From positions 1 through 7,787 of the forward strand of contig JAABSS010000003.1 in assembly GCA_011390235.1 (NCBI GenBank): a stretch of 7,787 bases of DNA, in the 5' to 3' direction. Numbering within the stretch: position 1 is the first letter of the stretch; each line of letters starts with the position of its first letter. The stretch comes from Desulfotignum sp. (GTDB lineage: Bacteria > Desulfobacterota > Desulfobacteria > Desulfobacterales > Desulfobacteraceae). Below the pieces are notes generated by a model that saw nothing but the letters and a program-made list of their open reading frames with translations, was not told the origin of the DNA and did not search any database. A program made the position numbers and the translations under genes. Below are positions 7,035 to 7,787 of this stretch, one piece after another.

Positions 7035-7063
7035 TTTATAGCAACCCTAATTTTATTTGTCAA
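7035..7063 (-). promoter_or_regulatory. sigma70-type promoter of tRNA-Gly / rimP-nusA operon
   Basis: On the minus strand TTGACA (7058-7063, perfect -35) and TATAAA (7035-7040, five of six in the -10) are separated by exactly 17 bp. The expected start is near 7028, only about five bases before the mature tRNA 5' end. The -35 begins 12 bases after the pheT stop codon, and no terminator separates pheT from it, so pheT read-through may add to the transcript. Confidence 0.85.
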
Positions 7064-7075
7064 TACCCCTGATTT

Positions 7076-7787
7076 TTATTCCGGCAGATCCGCATTAAAC
7101 CCCTCCACCAGGCGGCTGGATATGCCGGCGTGAAGCTTGCGGATATTTTTTTCTGTCAGGGTTTTGGCATCAGACCGGTAAACGATTCTGAAGGACAAAG
7201 ATTTTTTACCTTCAGCCAGAGGGCTGCCTTCAAACAAATCAAACAAAAACATATCTTCCACAAGCACCTGTTTTCGGGCAATGGCTTTCATCTGAGCCAA
7301 AACGTCTCCCACCGGCACCTGCTGGTCCACAATCAGGGTAATGTCCTGGGATATGGACGGAAATCGGGGCAAAGGAAGCGCGTTTATCTGGCGGGGCATC
7401 CGGTCCATAAGCGCTGCCAGATCAAGTTCAAACATATACGCATCCTGTTTAAGACCAAAATGCTTTAATACCGGAGCAGCAACCTTTCCCAAAAAACCCA
7501 GTTCCATATCATCCTTGTTGATACAGGCAGCATACCCGGGTGCAAAATATGGACAGACATGCGCTGCAACCGGGGTATATCGGGCATCTGCAATGCCTAA
7601 AACATCAAGCATATCTTCCACTGCCCCTTTGAGATCAAAAAAATCCATGGGCTGTTTTTTGGAATACCAGGTCTGGCGGCTCCGGCTGCCGGTGGCCAAA
7701 CCGGCTATCATTTCTTTTTCTTCGGGCAGGGTATCTTTGCCTGTGTTGAAAAATGTTTTTCCTATTTCAAACAAATGCAGGGTATCT
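7076..7787 (-). CDS. pheT: Phenylalanyl-tRNA synthetase beta subunit, C-terminal part
   Basis: The frame is open to the window edge, so only the last 236 residues of a protein usually near 800 residues are present; the start lies outside. PheT forms the alpha2-beta2 PheRS with PheS, which charges tRNA-Phe; the beta subunit carries editing and tRNA-binding domains. The fragment opens with LFEIGKTFF, the conserved strand of the catalytic-like B6-B7 region. It continues with DFFDLKGAVEDMLDVLG and FAPGYAACI, and closes with the FDX-ACB anticodon-binding domain (~138-236), recognisable from FPSISQDITLIVD, LSFRIVYRSDAKTLTEKNI and the C-terminal helix. The C-terminus is complete and looks intact. 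It is the upstream neighbour of the tRNA-nusA operon, with 52 bases between its TAA and the tRNA, and belongs to a separate (pheS-pheT) transcription unit by inference. Confidence 0.96.
   Translation of the reverse strand, partial: DTLHLFEIGKTFFNTGKDTLPEEKEMIAGLATGSRSRQTWYSKKQPMDFFDLKGAVEDMLDVLGIADARYTPVAAHVCPYFAPGYAACINKDDMELGFLGKVAAPVLKHFGLKQDAYMFELDLAALMDRMPRQINALPLPRFPSISQDITLIVDQQVPVGDVLAQMKAIARKQVLVEDMFLFDLFEGSPLAEGKKSLSFRIVYRSDAKTLTEKNIRKLHAGISSRLVEGFNADLPE

Noticed and set aside
6567..7133. Plus-strand ORF of 188 codons crossing rimP, the leader, the tRNA and pheT.
   Set aside because: It is antisense to rimP, the tRNA and pheT. Its middle (RDLNSRHQAWEACTLPAEL) is the well-known spurious peptide obtained by translating the complement of a tRNA gene.

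Overview
The window is a run of minus-strand housekeeping genes. In transcription order, from high to low coordinates, it holds the 3' end of pheT, a tRNA-Gly(CCC) gene, rimP, nusA, infB, rbfA, truB and rpsO, and it closes just after a hairpin terminator. This is the classic bacterial nusA-infB operon for transcription elongation, translation initiation and 30S ribosome maturation. Every coding region is well conserved and intact apart from pheT, which is cut by the window edge. There is no insertion sequence, phage gene, CRISPR array or obvious accessory system. Protein character suggests a Gram-negative deltaproteobacterium (Desulfobacterota, perhaps Desulfobacterales): IF-2 is large with a long Lys/Glu/Ala linker, and NusA has a single helix-hairpin-helix-type C-terminal unit plus an acidic tail. 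That placement is inference and was not tested by a search.

Layout: 7076-7787 encodes the C-terminus of the PheRS beta subunit. Between pheT and the tRNA (7024-7075) lies a near-consensus sigma70 promoter, TTGACA-17 bp-TATAAA, that fires directly into tRNA-Gly(CCC) (6948-7023, CCA encoded). The 165 bases between the tRNA and the likely rimP ATG hold an intrinsic terminator (6813-6840) and a weaker possible promoter. From 6782 down to 1472 the genes rimP, nusA, infB and rbfA are packed with gaps of 18 and 59 bases and a one-base stop/start overlap. truB follows after 40 bases, then a 153-base leader, rpsO with a GTG start and strong Shine-Dalgarno, and a 15-bp-stem terminator (45-85). The genes often found inserted in this operon in other bacteria (ylxR/ylxQ between nusA and infB, DUF503 between infB and rbfA, nrnA-type DHH between rbfA and truB) are absent. 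pnp, the usual next gene, is not visible in the 44 bases beyond the terminator.

How the parts work together: RimP, RbfA, TruB and S15 build and mature the ribosome (16S processing, 30S assembly) and tRNA (Psi55). IF-2 places initiator tRNA on the ribosome, and NusA controls RNA polymerase pausing, termination and antitermination. The most interesting feature is the operon head: a strong promoter, a tRNA gene, an intrinsic terminator, then rimP-nusA. Enterobacteria have the same architecture with initiator tRNA (metY) in the first position. Here the tRNA is a glycine isoacceptor, so the plan 'tRNA plus attenuator ahead of nusA' is kept while the tRNA identity differs. No novel system was found; the findings are mainly regulatory hypotheses.
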